Assembly: GCF_003478505.1 (NCBI RefSeq)
Contig: NZ_QUFI01000004.1
Coordinates: 58,182 to 122,181 of the forward strand
Origin: Clostridium sp. AF27-2AA
Lineage (GTDB): Bacteria > Bacillota > Clostridia > Lachnospirales > Lachnospiraceae
DNA length: 64,000 nucleotides
Direction of reading: 5' to 3'
Positions 23,016-32,121 of this stretch are shown here, in pieces. Both the position numbers and the translations under genes were made by a program. The notes under the pieces were generated by a model. The model ran no database searches. It was not told the origin of the DNA and saw nothing but the letters and a program-made list of their open reading frames with translations. Positions within the stretch are counted from its first letter, which is position 1. Every line of letters starts with the position of its first letter.

Positions 23016-25406
23016 ATGGCAGTTTATGATACTTTAAATGACAGACAGAAGGAGGCTGTATTTTGCACGGATGGCCCTCTTTTAGTCCTGGCCGGAGCCG
23101 GTTCCGGAAAAACCCGGGTACTGACTCACCGTATTGCATACCTGATTGAGGAGAAAGATGTGAATCCATGGAACATCATGGCCATCACCTTTACCAATAA
23201 GGCCGCCGGGGAGATGCGGGAGCGTGTGCATAAGCTGGTGGGCTTTGGCTCTGAGAGCATATGGGTTTCCACCTTCCATTCCTCCTGTGTGAGGATTCTG
23301 CGCCGTTTTATTGACCATCTGGGCTACAATACAAACTTTTCTATTTACGATACCGATGACCAGAAAACGCTGATGCGGCAGATTTTAAAGAAGATGGAAC
23401 TGGATCCGAAAACCTTCCGTGACCGGGCCATGCTTTCCGCTATTTCCAGTGCCAAGAATGAGCTGATGAGTCCGGAGGAGTTCCGTATCAACGCGGAAGG
23501 GGACTGGCGCGCAAAAAAAATCGCTGAGGTCTACCAGAAGTATCAGGAAGAGTTAAAGAAGAACAACGCACTGGATTTCGATGATTTGATCTTTAAGACC
23601 GTGGATTTGTTCCGTACCAATGCTGATGTGCTGGAGTATTATCAGGAGCGTTTCAAATACATCATGGTGGATGAGTACCAGGATACCAACACGGCCCAGT
23701 TCCGTCTCATTGAGCTGTTAGCCGGAAAATATAAGAATCTCTGCGTGGTGGGCGATGATGATCAGTCCATCTACAAGTTCCGGGGTGCCAATATCAGCAA
23801 TATCCTGGACTTTGAGAGTGCCTTCCCGGGCGCAAAGGTCATCAAGCTGGAGCAGAACTACCGCTCCACCAGTCACATTCTGGATGCGGCCAACGCGGTG
23901 ATCCGCAATAACCAGGGCCGGAAGAATAAGACTCTTTGGACGGCCAATGGCGAAGGTGTGCCGGTGGTGTTCCACCAGTATGAGCAGGCCTACGAGGAGG
24001 CTGATGGCATTGTGCGGGATATCTTAAAGGATGGCCGGGATTATCAGGACTATGCCGTACTTTACCGCACCAATGCCCAGTCCCGTCTGCTGGAGGAAAA
24101 ATGCATTGAGCACAATGTGCCGTACCGTCTGGTGGGGGGTGTGAATTTCTATCAGCGAAAAGAAATCAAGGATGTACTGTCCTATTTAAAAACCATTGCC
24201 AACGGACAGGATGACCTGGCTGTACAGCGTATCATCAATGTGCCGAAGCGCGGCATTGGCGCAGCCTCCATTGGAAAAATCACGGCCTGGGCATCGGAAC
24301 AGGGAATGAGCTTTTACGATGCCTGTGCCAGAGCGGCGGCCGTACCGGGACTGGGAAAGGCCGTCGGCAAGGTGGCTGTGTTTACCAGTCAGATTGAGGA
24401 TTTTCGGGATGCTTTAAATGGCGGCGCTACCATTCGTGAGGTGATGGAGCAGATTCTTGTGGAAACCGGTTATAAGGAAGAACTGGAGGCTGAGGGCGAG
24501 GTTGAGTTCCAGACCCGCATGGAGAACATTGAGGAGCTCATGAACAAGGCAGTCAGCTACAGCGAAGAAGTGGAGCATCCGTCCCTGGATGAATTTTTAG
24601 AGCAGGTGGCGCTGGTGGCCGATGTGGACCGGATGGATGACTCCGAAAACCGGGTTACTCTGATGACCCTGCACAGCGCCAAGGGACTGGAGTTCCCGGT
24701 GGTGTATTTAAGCGGCCTGGAGGATGGCCTGTTCCCAAGCCGCATGTCTATCATGTCGGATGACCGGACGGAGATTGAGGAGGAACGCCGTCTGTGTTAC
24801 GTGGGCATCACCCGGGCAAAGGAGCGGCTGGTCATCACGGCTTCCCGCATGCGCATGATCAACGGAGAGACCCATTATTCCAAGGTGAGCCGCTTTGTGG
24901 ATGAGATTCCGGAAGAGTTGATCCAGATGGAGAAGCTGGAGCCGAGAGTGGGCCGCAGAGTAAGCAGTGATGAATTCGATGACGATACACTGCCTTGGAA
25001 CAAGAATCAGAGCCGCCTGGGCGTCAGCAAGTTTGGAATGAAATCCAATTCCTACGCGTCCCAGACCGCATCCTATGTATCTGGAACCGGAAACGGCGCG
25101 TATTCCAGCTTTGGCGGGGCAGCAGGACGGGATTTAAGTGGCATTTTCGACCGGAAACCGGCGAACAGCTCATCAGCAGGACCGAGTGCAAAGCCATCCA
25201 ATCCGGGATTTGGCAAGGCCTTTACCGTGCAGAAACCGGCATCCCTGGATTACGGCGTGGGAGATCGGGTACGTCACATAAAATTTGGCGAGGGAACTGT
25301 GCTCGGTGTGAAGGACGGTGCAAAGGATTTTGAGGTATCCGTGAACTTTGATACGGCCGGAGTCAAGAAGATGTTCGCGTCCTTCGCAAAGCTGCAGAAG
25401 GTATAA
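23016..25406 (+). CDS. pcrA: ATP-dependent DNA helicase PcrA (UvrD family)
   Basis: 796 residues. Superfamily 1 motifs in order: Q motif LNDRQKEAV, Walker A GAGSGKT near residue 32, Ia TFTNKAAGEM, II VDEYQDTN near 220, III DDDQSIYKFRGA, IV QNYRST, V TLHSAKGLEFPVV near 555, VI YVGITRAKER. The C-terminal tail ends in a Tudor-like fold (GDRVRHIKFGEGTVLGV) used to touch RNA polymerase. It unwinds DNA 3' to 5' in repair and clears replication conflicts. Confidence 0.96.
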   Translation: MAVYDTLNDRQKEAVFCTDGPLLVLAGAGSGKTRVLTHRIAYLIEEKDVNPWNIMAITFTNKAAGEMRERVHKLVGFGSESIWVSTFHSSCVRILRRFIDHLGYNTNFSIYDTDDQKTLMRQILKKMELDPKTFRDRAMLSAISSAKNELMSPEEFRINAEGDWRAKKIAEVYQKYQEELKKNNALDFDDLIFKTVDLFRTNADVLEYYQERFKYIMVDEYQDTNTAQFRLIELLAGKYKNLCVVGDDDQSIYKFRGANISNILDFESAFPGAKVIKLEQNYRSTSHILDAANAVIRNNQGRKNKTLWTANGEGVPVVFHQYEQAYEEADGIVRDILKDGRDYQDYAVLYRTNAQSRLLEEKCIEHNVPYRLVGGVNFYQRKEIKDVLSYLKTIANGQDDLAVQRIINVPKRGIGAASIGKITAWASEQGMSFYDACARAAAVPGLGKAVGKVAVFTSQIEDFRDALNGGATIREVMEQILVETGYKEELEAEGEVEFQTRMENIEELMNKAVSYSEEVEHPSLDEFLEQVALVADVDRMDDSENRVTLMTLHSAKGLEFPVVYLSGLEDGLFPSRMSIMSDDRTEIEEERRLCYVGITRAKERLVITASRMRMINGETHYSKVSRFVDEIPEELIQMEKLEPRVGRRVSSDEFDDDTLPWNKNQSRLGVSKFGMKSNSYASQTASYVSGTGNGAYSSFGGAAGRDLSGIFDRKPANSSSAGPSAKPSNPGFGKAFTVQKPASLDYGVGDRVRHIKFGEGTVLGVKDGAKDFEVSVNFDTAGVKKMFASFAKLQKV

Positions 25407-25574
25407 ACTGCTTCCGTGGCTGATTGCAGATAAATGGAATCACGCGAAGCCGCGCATAGAAAATGCAAATTTGAATAAAATGGGATAGTAAAAACAGAAA
25501 ATTAATGTTATAATCCTAGTAATGGTATGGCTTTGCACACAAAGCCAGGAATATGGTAGAAAGGACGTGGCAGT

Positions 25575-25856
25575 ATGAATCGTTTTGATAACATGAGCAA
25601 AGACGCAATGGCACGTGTGGAGGAGATCATGAATTCCACCAAGTTAAATGAGTTCTTACACAGAAAAGAGGAAGAGGAGAAAAAGAAAACCTGTATTCTC
25701 TGGATCCTTGCCATCATCGGCGTGGTAGCAGCAGTTGCAGCCATCGCATACGGCGTATACCGTTTCTTCACCCCGGATTATCTGGAAGATTTCGAGGATG
25801 ATTTCGATGACGATTTCGACGATGACTTCTTCGAGGATGAGGATGACGAGAAATAA
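25575..25856 (+). CDS. Small membrane protein with acidic tail
   Basis: 93 residues. A charged N-terminal helix (about 1-38), one transmembrane helix (about 40-62), then a tail made almost only of Asp, Glu and Phe in F-D-D-D repeats. TATAAT lies about 65 bases upstream. Function unknown; similar small proteins occur beside pcrA in relatives as far as I recall. Confidence 0.7.
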   Translation: MNRFDNMSKDAMARVEEIMNSTKLNEFLHRKEEEEKKKTCILWILAIIGVVAAVAAIAYGVYRFFTPDYLEDFEDDFDDDFDDDFFEDEDDEK

Positions 25857-25913
25857 TCAGCAGGATGCTTGAGCCGGCAAGGCCGGAAACCAAATCAGAA
25901 AATAATCAGAATC

Positions 25914-25946
25914 AGGCGTGTCTCGCAGACCGGGATACGCCTTTCT
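25914..25946 (+). terminator. Terminator before rlmD
   Basis: AGGCGTGTC pairs with GATACGCCT (one wobble) and is followed by TTTCTT. Confidence 0.7.
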
Positions 25947-26005
25947 TGTGTCACCGGGAAAGTATCCCGTGAATCTTTTTAACATTTTTGTACAGGAGTG
26001 AAAAC

Positions 26006-27409
26006 GTGAAAAAGGGAGATATGTTTGAAGCGGTCGTAGAGACCATTGATTTCCCCAATAAGGGAATGTTATATGTAGATGGCGAGCGGGTCATCGTCAA
26101 GAATGCCATTCCGGGGCAGAAGATCCGGTTTGTGGTAAATAAAAAGAGAAAAGGCAAATGTGAGGCACGTCTCTTAGAGGTACTGGAAAAGTCACCGCTG
26201 GAGAGAACAGAAGATGCCTGCCCGCATTTTGGTGTTTGCGGAGGCTGCCTGTATCAGAGCCTTCCGTATGAGGAGCAGTTAAAAATCAAGGAAAGCCAGA
26301 TCAAAGCCCTGTTGGATGAAGTCTGTGATTCCTACGAGTTTGAGGGCATCAAGGCCAGCCCGATATCCGAAGGCTACCGCAATAAGATGGAGTTCTCCTT
26401 CGGGGATGAGTATAAGGACGGTCCGCTGGCTCTTGGCATGCACCGCCGCGGTAGCTTTTATGATATCGTGAATACGCCGCAGTGCCAGATCGTGCATGAG
26501 GATTTCTGCAAGATTTTAACAGCCACCCTGAACTACTTTACAGAAAAGCATATCAGCTATCATAAGAAGATGCAGCATATCGGTTATCTGCGCCATCTGC
26601 TGGTGCGCCGGGCGGTGAAGACCGGGGAAATCCTGGTGGCACTGGTTACTTCCGGACAGACGGAAAATCTGGGCGTGACAGAGGAGTGCAGCACGCCGGT
26701 ATCCGAGCAGGAACTGTTAGCCGGATGGCTGTCCTGCATGCAGGCGCTGGAACTGGAAGGAACCTTTGCAGGCATCCTGCATATCCGCAATGACAGCCTG
26801 GCCGATGTAGTACAGAGTGACGAGACTACCATTCTCTATGGACAGGATTTCTTTTACGAGGAGCTGCTAGGATTAAAATTCCGCATCACTCCGTTCTCCT
26901 TCTTCCAGACCAATTCCCTGGGAGCAGAGGTGCTTTACGAGACCGCCCGCAGCTACGTGGGTGAGACGAAGGATAAAGTCGTGTTCGACTTATACAGCGG
27001 AACCGGAACCATCGCCCAGATCATTGCGCCGGTGGCCGACAAGGTTGTGGGCGTGGAAATCGTGGAGGAGGCTGTGGAGGCAGCGAAAGAGAATGCGGCC
27101 GGAAACGGGCTGAAAAACTGCGAGTTCATTGCCGGAGATGTGCTGAAGGTCATCGGAGAGCTGAAAGACAAGCCGGACCTGATCATCCTGGACCCGCCGC
27201 GTGACGGTATCCACCCGAAGGCTCTGGATAAGATCATCGACTTTGGTGTAGACCGCATGGTCTATATTTCCTGTAAGCCGACCAGCCTGACCAGAGACCT
27301 GGTGGTATTACAGGAACGGGGATATAAACTGGAGAAGGCCTGCGCTGTGGACATGTTTCCGTCAACGGCAAACTGTGAAACGATTGCGTTACTTACCCGC
27401 ATAAAATAA
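26006..27409 (+). CDS. rlmD: 23S rRNA (uracil-C5)-methyltransferase, RlmD/RumA type
   Basis: 467 residues from the GTG at 26006 (CAGGAGTG upstream). N-terminal TRAM domain (about 1-60), a 4Fe-4S cluster set (CPHFGVCGGC near 70-82), then the methyltransferase domain with FDLYSGTGTI (SAM site), the catalytic Cys in YISCKP and the DPPRDG motif. It methylates a uracil of 23S rRNA using SAM. The 3' end of rumA/rlmD is a known hot spot for mobile-element insertion in Firmicutes, and element 2 starts just after it. Confidence 0.93.
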   Translation: MKKGDMFEAVVETIDFPNKGMLYVDGERVIVKNAIPGQKIRFVVNKKRKGKCEARLLEVLEKSPLERTEDACPHFGVCGGCLYQSLPYEEQLKIKESQIKALLDEVCDSYEFEGIKASPISEGYRNKMEFSFGDEYKDGPLALGMHRRGSFYDIVNTPQCQIVHEDFCKILTATLNYFTEKHISYHKKMQHIGYLRHLLVRRAVKTGEILVALVTSGQTENLGVTEECSTPVSEQELLAGWLSCMQALELEGTFAGILHIRNDSLADVVQSDETTILYGQDFFYEELLGLKFRITPFSFFQTNSLGAEVLYETARSYVGETKDKVVFDLYSGTGTIAQIIAPVADKVVGVEIVEEAVEAAKENAAGNGLKNCEFIAGDVLKVIGELKDKPDLIILDPPRDGIHPKALDKIIDFGVDRMVYISCKPTSLTRDLVVLQERGYKLEKACAVDMFPSTANCETIALLTRIK

Positions 27410-27416
27410 GGATTTG

Positions 27417-27445
27417 CGGGCTTTCTGGACGACCACGAAAGCCCG
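27417..27445 (+). terminator. Hairpin after rlmD
   Basis: CGGGCTTTC pairs perfectly with GAAAGCCCG. Only a short T run follows. It lies between the rlmD stop and the element 2 integrase. Confidence 0.6.
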
Positions 27446-27456
27446 TTTGACTACGA

Positions 27457-27487
27457 TTTGACAACGCTTTTTTGAGATGTTGTCAAA
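27457..27487. terminator. 9-bp inverted repeat at integrase end
   Basis: TTTGACAAC and GTTGTCAAA flank a T-rich centre and overlap the integrase stop. It may terminate the integrase transcript or belong to attL. Confidence 0.45.
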
Positions 27488-28754
27488 GACTGGCAGCTTT
27501 TTCAAAGATTTCTACGCTGCGTTCCGCCATTTTTTCGGTGGCATGAGTGTAGATCTGTAAAGTGGTGTTGATATCAGCATGTCCCAGACGCATCTGGACA
27601 TCCTTGATGTCAGCACCATTTTCTATTAAGAGAGTAGCGTGAGTATGGCGAAGGGAATGATAGTCGAATGCCATATTCAGCTCGTGGTGGATTACCCTGG
27701 CGCAGTATTTGAAGGAGTCAGGACTGACAAATTCTCCGTTTTCCCGGACGCACAGGAAGTCCACGCGCTGCATGGCACAGTCAATGCCGCGCTCAACCGG
27801 GATGATCCGGTAAATGGTATTTCCTTTTTCATCTTTCTCGGGTTTCAGATAATGATCTGTGTAATATTCACCATAGAGCAGTCGGTTTTTCTTTTGGGTC
27901 AGCTGTGCGTGTTTCAATGCTTTATAGAGAGCATCCCCGAATTTGATGGTACGGATGGAATTGACTGTTTTCGGTGTTCCGAAATACCATGCAGATTTTT
28001 CTTCTTTCTTTCCCTTCTGTTCCAACACCTTACGTACATCTACCCCATAATTTCGTTTTACAACCGTCTTTCTGACGGACAGAGTGCGGTTTTCCATGTC
28101 GATATCATCCCAGCATAACGCAAAGGTCTCACTGAGACGCAAACCGGTATAATAGCCAATCATGAGCGGCAGATAAAAATTGCTGTCTTCCGGAAAACGT
28201 TTCAGGATTTTTTTAAATTCATCCGGCCGGATCACGTAGCGCTGTTTTGGAGCTTTCTCGAATTTTGGCAGTTTTATCCTGGCACAAGGGTTTTCTCTGA
28301 CATATTGCAGCGGTTCTATAGCATATTCGTAGGCAGCCGATAATACCCGTAAGATTCCGAGGACGGAAGATTTTGCAAGACCGTCGATCTTTAACTGATT
28401 CACATATTCCTGTATGACAGCAGTGTTCAGTGATTTCAGCCGGTACTGTCCGAAACGCGGTTTTAACCGGTTCTCTACGATATAGAGATAACCAAGCTGC
28501 GTGTTGTATTTCAGATTCATTTTGCAGTAATTCTCAAACCAGTAATCCAGATAATCAGATACACTGACCTCTGTGGGGGTAAAGGTCTGGCCGGATGAGT
28601 TATACTCATTCATTGCGGTAGTACCGGCTGCCAGGGCTTCGGCTTTTGTCCGGAATCCGCCCTTTGAGATTGATTTCCGTTTTCCATTCACTGGTGCGGT
28701 TTCAAAGCTGTACTGCCAGGTTGATCCGCGCTTTCTTGTTCTTAACTGTCCCAT
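27483..28754 (-). CDS. int: Tyrosine integrase of element 2
   Basis: 423 residues. N-terminal AP2-like arm-binding domain (about 5-55), SAM-like core-binding domain (about 60-165), catalytic domain with R in [27 protein letters not shown] and the nucleophile Y in QIYTHAT. Long insert (about 255-310) compared with element 1's enzyme. It integrates the phage next to rlmD. Confidence 0.94.
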   Translation of the reverse strand: MGQLRTRKRGSTWQYSFETAPVNGKRKSISKGGFRTKAEALAAGTTAMNEYNSSGQTFTPTEVSVSDYLDYWFENYCKMNLKYNTQLGYLYIVENRLKPRFGQYRLKSLNTAVIQEYVNQLKIDGLAKSSVLGILRVLSAAYEYAIEPLQYVRENPCARIKLPKFEKAPKQRYVIRPDEFKKILKRFPEDSNFYLPLMIGYYTGLRLSETFALCWDDIDMENRTLSVRKTVVKRNYGVDVRKVLEQKGKKEEKSAWYFGTPKTVNSIRTIKFGDALYKALKHAQLTQKKNRLLYGEYYTDHYLKPEKDEKGNTIYRIIPVERGIDCAMQRVDFLCVRENGEFVSPDSFKYCARVIHHELNMAFDYHSLRHTHATLLIENGADIKDVQMRLGHADINTTLQIYTHATEKMAERSVEIFEKAASL

Positions 28755-28771
28755 ATATCATTCTCCTTCCT

Positions 28772-28787
28772 GTTGCGATGTCGCAAC
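28772..28787. repeat. 16-bp palindrome, copy upstream of integrase
   Basis: GTTGCGATGTCGCAAC, 18 bases upstream of the integrase start. The same site, perfectly symmetric, is at 49619-49634. Confidence 0.6.
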
Positions 28788-28901
28788 GGTAAAATGGGTA
28801 TAAAAAATACGCCCCTTGCCAGAGCGCTTCGGAGATGATATAATTCATTTGTTTAGGATGATTATATCTTTCCGGGCATCCGGCAAGAGAAAATCTATGT
28901 A

Positions 28902-28936
28902 AAGCCGTTCGGTACGCCAATACCGGGCGGTTTTGC
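28902..28936 (-). terminator. Terminator of the immunity operon
   Basis: On the minus strand AAACCG...CGGTA pairs with TACCG...CGGCTTT just after the stop of the TM2 gene. Confidence 0.6.
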
Positions 28937-28939
28937 ATT

Positions 28940-29560
28940 TTATTTAACAGGCATTCCGTTTAGAATACCATCGATAATATCTTTAATACGAAACGAATCT
29001 GCCGTTATTAAATCGAAAGACTGATTCCCAAATAAGAATGCCATATGTCCTTGATTTGGAACATAGGCAGAAAGTGAATTGATGGGTTTTTCAAAGGCAT
29101 TTTTTGGTGCAATGAAAACAATTCTCTTGTTTGTTATATAAAGAATGCCGTTTGATTTCTCGGTTAATGTTTCACGGACAGCTTGTCGTTCGGTTCCACC
29201 GGTATGTACACTTAATCCCTTAGCAATTCTTACGCTGCCGCCCGCATGTTGAGAAGTGTAACCAGCAATGCGAGAAGAGTTCTTTTCGGTATATGCAGCG
29301 CCTTGATAATGACAAAGTTCGTCTTCTTTTAAAACAATTCCGTTAGGCGTGAGGACTGGAAGGCTTTTTAGTCGAAGGTGAAAAGAAGTTCCTCCGTCTG
29401 AATTTGCGAAAGCTTTTACTGTATCAATAATCCAGCCAATGCAGAAAATTCCGGATGTACATGTGTAAAGAATTCCCATTCCTATTTCACCGGCCATGTA
29501 TCTGTGTAAGCCAAACCAGCCACCGAATAAGGCAGCCCATTTATTATAGTTCTTTTTCAT
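28940..29560 (-). CDS. TM2 domain protein with PH-like C-terminus
   Basis: 206 residues. Residues about 5-50 are a TM2 unit (GGWFGLHRYMAGE ... GWIIDTVKAF), two membrane helices joined by a short turn. The C-terminal half (about 115-200) looks like a bacterial PH/GRAM domain (LYITNKRIVFI). It is in the lysogenic operon behind repressor and ImmA, so it is likely expressed in the lysogen; superinfection exclusion or cell-surface effect is possible but unproven. Confidence 0.75.
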   Translation of the reverse strand: MKKNYNKWAALFGGWFGLHRYMAGEIGMGILYTCTSGIFCIGWIIDTVKAFANSDGGTSFHLRLKSLPVLTPNGIVLKEDELCHYQGAAYTEKNSSRIAGYTSQHAGGSVRIAKGLSVHTGGTERQAVRETLTEKSNGILYITNKRIVFIAPKNAFEKPINSLSAYVPNQGHMAFLFGNQSFDLITADSFRIKDIIDGILNGMPVK

Positions 29561-29572
29561 ACAAGTTCCCTC

Positions 29573-29995
29573 TCAATGTAGCCTAAGCTGAATTAGTTCT
29601 TTTTGATATCCTAGTAGATGGGATATCTGGTCAATCGTATATTCCTCACATTCAGCAAGGATGTCATCTCCAATCAGCAGTTCCATCGCAAAAGTGTTCG
29701 CTTCCACTTCGTAGCGGTGAGTATTGAATTGAGTCCGAGTGTCCATGAAAATGGCATTCGCATTTTTATGTAAGAACATATGTCCCAACTCATGCGCACA
29801 GACAAAGCTTTGTTCATGCTTGGGAAGATTCTCATCTATATAGATAATATTGTTCCGTTGGAAATACTGATAAAAGCCGCGAACGCCGACCAGTGGAGCA
29901 TAAATAACGATGACATTCAGTCCGCGGATGATTGTAAAGGGATCTCTGCTTTGGTGCTTTCGCACTAGCGCGTTAACCCTTTTCTTTATATCCAT
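29573..29995 (-). CDS. ImmA/IrrE family metalloprotease
   Basis: 140 residues with the zinc protease motif HELGH near residue 88 and the downstream Glu in EVEANTFAMELL. Relatives cleave the cognate XRE repressor on induction. It is 3 bases downstream of the repressor gene, as in ICEBs1 immA/immR. Confidence 0.88.
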   Translation of the reverse strand: MDIKKRVNALVRKHQSRDPFTIIRGLNVIVIYAPLVGVRGFYQYFQRNNIIYIDENLPKHEQSFVCAHELGHMFLHKNANAIFMDTRTQFNTHRYEVEANTFAMELLIGDDILAECEEYTIDQISHLLGYQKELIQLRLH

Positions 29996-29998
29996 AGG

Positions 29999-30412
29999 CT
30001 AGTCCTTTTTATATTTTTTAGGAGTATATTTTTCCTTATTCTTTTTCTTTGCCATTTCCATGCCGATTTGCATAGCGGCTAAAATGGACTCTACCGCTTC
30101 TGGACTGGCAGGATCACCGTCAAACATTAACCCTTCCTGGGAAAGCAACTGTTCTTTTGTTTGATTAATAATTTTTTCAATATCCCGCTCATCTTTAGTT
30201 GTAAGTGGGAGTGAGTCTTTATTTTCCCCATTCAATAGATAATCCATAGTAACACCGAAATATTTTGCAACGGCATTTAACTTGTCGGCGTTTGGCGTTG
30301 ATTTATCCCATTTTACGATGGTGCTGTTACCGAAACCGAGTTCTGATTCAAGTGCTGGCAAGCTGATACCGCGTTCTTGCGCAAGTGTTTTTACGCGGTC
30401 TTTTAGAGTCAT
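29999..30412 (-). CDS. Repressor of element 2 (XRE family, ImmR-like)
   Basis: 137 residues from the ATG at 30412 (GGGAG upstream). Helix-turn-helix in residues about 5-60 (ISLPALESELGFGNSTIVKW). The C-terminus is lysine-rich. With ImmA next to it, the switch is probably by cleavage of this protein. Operators lie upstream. Confidence 0.85.
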   Translation of the reverse strand: MTLKDRVKTLAQERGISLPALESELGFGNSTIVKWDKSTPNADKLNAVAKYFGVTMDYLLNGENKDSLPLTTKDERDIEKIINQTKEQLLSQEGLMFDGDPASPEAVESILAAMQIGMEMAKKKNKEKYTPKKYKKD

Positions 30413-30431
30413 AATAATCTCCCTTCTAATA

Positions 30432-30638
30432 CGAGAAAAAAATCTCGAAAAAGTATTGACAAAAAGAAAATATTCTCGTATAGTAGGGTGTGTAAAGAGA
30501 AAACATTCTCGTAACACAAAGGACAGTCAATAAACGCCAATTTAAAAGACTGGATTTAAGAGAATATATTCATATCGCCTATTTGTATAATAGAATATTT
30601 TCTCATAAAAGTCAATATAAGAATGAGAATATTTTCTC
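30432..30638. promoter_or_regulatory. Immunity operators and promoter of element 2
   Basis: The palindrome GAGAA-N4-TTCTC is perfect at 30497-30510 and 30625-30638. Related sites are at 30432-30447 (CGAGA-N6-TCTCG), 30465-30479 and 30592-30604. A plus-strand promoter TTGACA (30456), 17 bp, TATAGT (30479) has one of these sites in its spacer. Confidence 0.72.
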
Positions 30639-30658
30639 TAATTGTGACAGGAGGTGAG

Positions 30659-30844
30659 ATGGTGTTATTCGACAATATCAAAGAGCTTTGCGAGAAAAAA
30701 GGAGTATCTGTTTGGAAACTTGAAAAGGATTTAGGTTTTTCAAACAGAAGTATCAGCAAGTGGAACGAGACAGATCCAGGCATTCGCAAGGTTCAGAAAG
30801 TGGCCGATTATTTTGGTGTTGCAATCGAAGATCTGTTGGAATAG
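30659..30844 (+). CDS. Cro-like XRE regulator
   Basis: 61 residues from the ATG at 30659 (AGGAGGTG upstream). Helix-turn-helix VSVWKLEKDLGFSNRSISKW. Divergent partner of the repressor. Confidence 0.85.
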   Translation: MVLFDNIKELCEKKGVSVWKLEKDLGFSNRSISKWNETDPGIRKVQKVADYFGVAIEDLLE

Positions 30845-30856
30845 GAGGTGGTCAGC

Positions 30857-30985
30857 GTGCCCAAAAAGGATAAGTATCCATTGATGTATCGGTATCCTAA
30901 ACTGCCACTCTATTTATCTGGAGTTTCTGTTTCGGTTAGTGCAATAGCGCTGACCATATCGATACTGTTATTGCTATTGCGCTGA
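30857..30985 (+). CDS. Small single-pass membrane protein
   Basis: 42 residues from a GTG with AGGAGGTG upstream. Charged N-terminus, then one helix at the C-terminus (V-S-V-S-A-I-A-L-T-I-S-I-L). Its 3' end overlaps the convergent gene by 50 bases in a palindromic stretch. Confidence 0.6.
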   Translation: MPKKDKYPLMYRYPKLPLYLSGVSVSVSAIALTISILLLLLR

Positions 30986-31241
30986 GAATCAAAGCAATGG
31001 ATGAAAGAACATTAGGAAGCCAAAATCGAAAGCGTTCAGTTTCGTAACTGGCTAATTCTGCTTTGCCGGTTTCGGTGATGATAAACTTGAGAACTTTATG
31101 ATCAGGAGAACGGGTTTTGCGAATGAAATTTTTCCCAGCAAGATACCAAAAGAGCTGTTCGTTTTTATGAAAATCGCGTTCTGTTGCATAGCCCTTTCGA
31201 TTTATGGATTTTAATTTATGATATTGCTGTTTGGTTAGCAT
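30936..31241 (-). CDS. Helix-turn-helix-like protein with C-terminal membrane helix
   Basis: 101 residues from the ATG at 31241. The N-terminal part looks like a winged-helix (LTKQQYHKLKSINRKG ... TETGKAELASYE) and the last 25 residues are a membrane helix. The ribosome site is weak. It lies on the opposite strand to its neighbours in the early region; role unknown. Confidence 0.6.
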   Translation of the reverse strand: MLTKQQYHKLKSINRKGYATERDFHKNEQLFWYLAGKNFIRKTRSPDHKVLKFIITETGKAELASYETERFRFWLPNVLSSIALILSAIAITVSIWSALLH

Positions 31242-31336
31242 GGGGTGTTCTCTTTCTATCGTACTCGGCTCTGGCAAGAGCCTGTAAGTACAGTATAGGA
31301 CGGGAATGAAAGAAAAGCAACGGGAGGTGCAAGAAG

Positions 31337-31552
31337 ATGATAAGAGCATATGAACCATTGTACACAGTAAAAGAAGCCGCGAAACTTCTGCGGGTCAATC
31401 CTCAGGCGGTATACCGGCTGATTAATGGCAAGCAGCTTGTGGCTCTGCGCCTTGGACTGATTAAGATCCGGGGCAGTGACCTGGAGCGTTTTATTGAGCA
31501 GTACCCGGCATACGAGCCGGAGGAGGGAGGTGATCAGAGTGGCGAAGCTTAA
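31337..31552 (+). CDS. Excisionase-family DNA-binding protein
   Basis: 71 residues, GGGAGGTG upstream. MerR-like helix-turn-helix (YTVKEAAKLLRVNPQAVYRLI) followed by G-K-Q-L-V-A-L-R, the excisionase-type wing. Either Xis or an early regulator. Confidence 0.75.
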   Translation: MIRAYEPLYTVKEAAKLLRVNPQAVYRLINGKQLVALRLGLIKIRGSDLERFIEQYPAYEPEEGGDQSGEA

Positions 31553-31745
31553 CTTTGTAGAGTCCCAGCACCCGCGGATGCTGAGCTACATGGAGTGCCG
31601 GAGCGATCCGGTGTTTTACCTGGTCGAGGATGTATTAAAGCCGGAACCGGCGATTGACCTGGATGATCTGGCGGGCAAGGTGATGTTTGGCATCTGCGCG
31701 GTGTTTGCGGGATGCGTGGCCAGCGCACTATTGGCGGGAATGTGA
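31539..31745 (+). CDS. Small membrane protein
   Basis: 68 residues from the GTG at 31539 (GGAGGGAGG upstream). One C-terminal membrane helix (V-M-F-G-I-C-A-V-F-A-G-C). Unknown role. Confidence 0.55.
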   Translation: MAKLNFVESQHPRMLSYMECRSDPVFYLVEDVLKPEPAIDLDDLAGKVMFGICAVFAGCVASALLAGM

Positions 31746-31760
31746 AAGGAAGTGAGAAGT

Positions 31761-32072
31761 ATGGTAAAGGTTACATTTGAACAGAATGGCCATGTTGAGG
31801 ATGTGACGTCCGGCGAGTTTGTGTTGGCTGTTATTAATACGCCACAGAAACAGTCAGACGGCAGGGTTTGCATTCTGGGCCAGGCAACTGATAAAGATAT
31901 CACGTTGGCACTTAAAAAGCTGGTTGAGAAAACTGTGAGCAACGCAGTCAGCCCAGAGGCAAGAGCAACGTCCTATAGCTTTCTGTTGGCAATGATCAAC
32001 GTAGAATTAGGTCACTTGTATCGAAAAGAAGAAACCCCAGAAGCGGCAACTTCCGGGGAATCAAGTAAATAA
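31761..32072 (+). CDS. Hypothetical phage protein
   Basis: 103 residues from the ATG at 31761 (AAAGGAAGTG upstream). N-terminal beta strands, C-terminal helix. Not recognised. Confidence 0.55.
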   Translation: MVKVTFEQNGHVEDVTSGEFVLAVINTPQKQSDGRVCILGQATDKDITLALKKLVEKTVSNAVSPEARATSYSFLLAMINVELGHLYRKEETPEAATSGESSK

Positions 32073-32121
32073 AAAATCAATTTACAGTCTCATTATAGGT
32101 GAGGCGCGGAGGAAAATCAAG

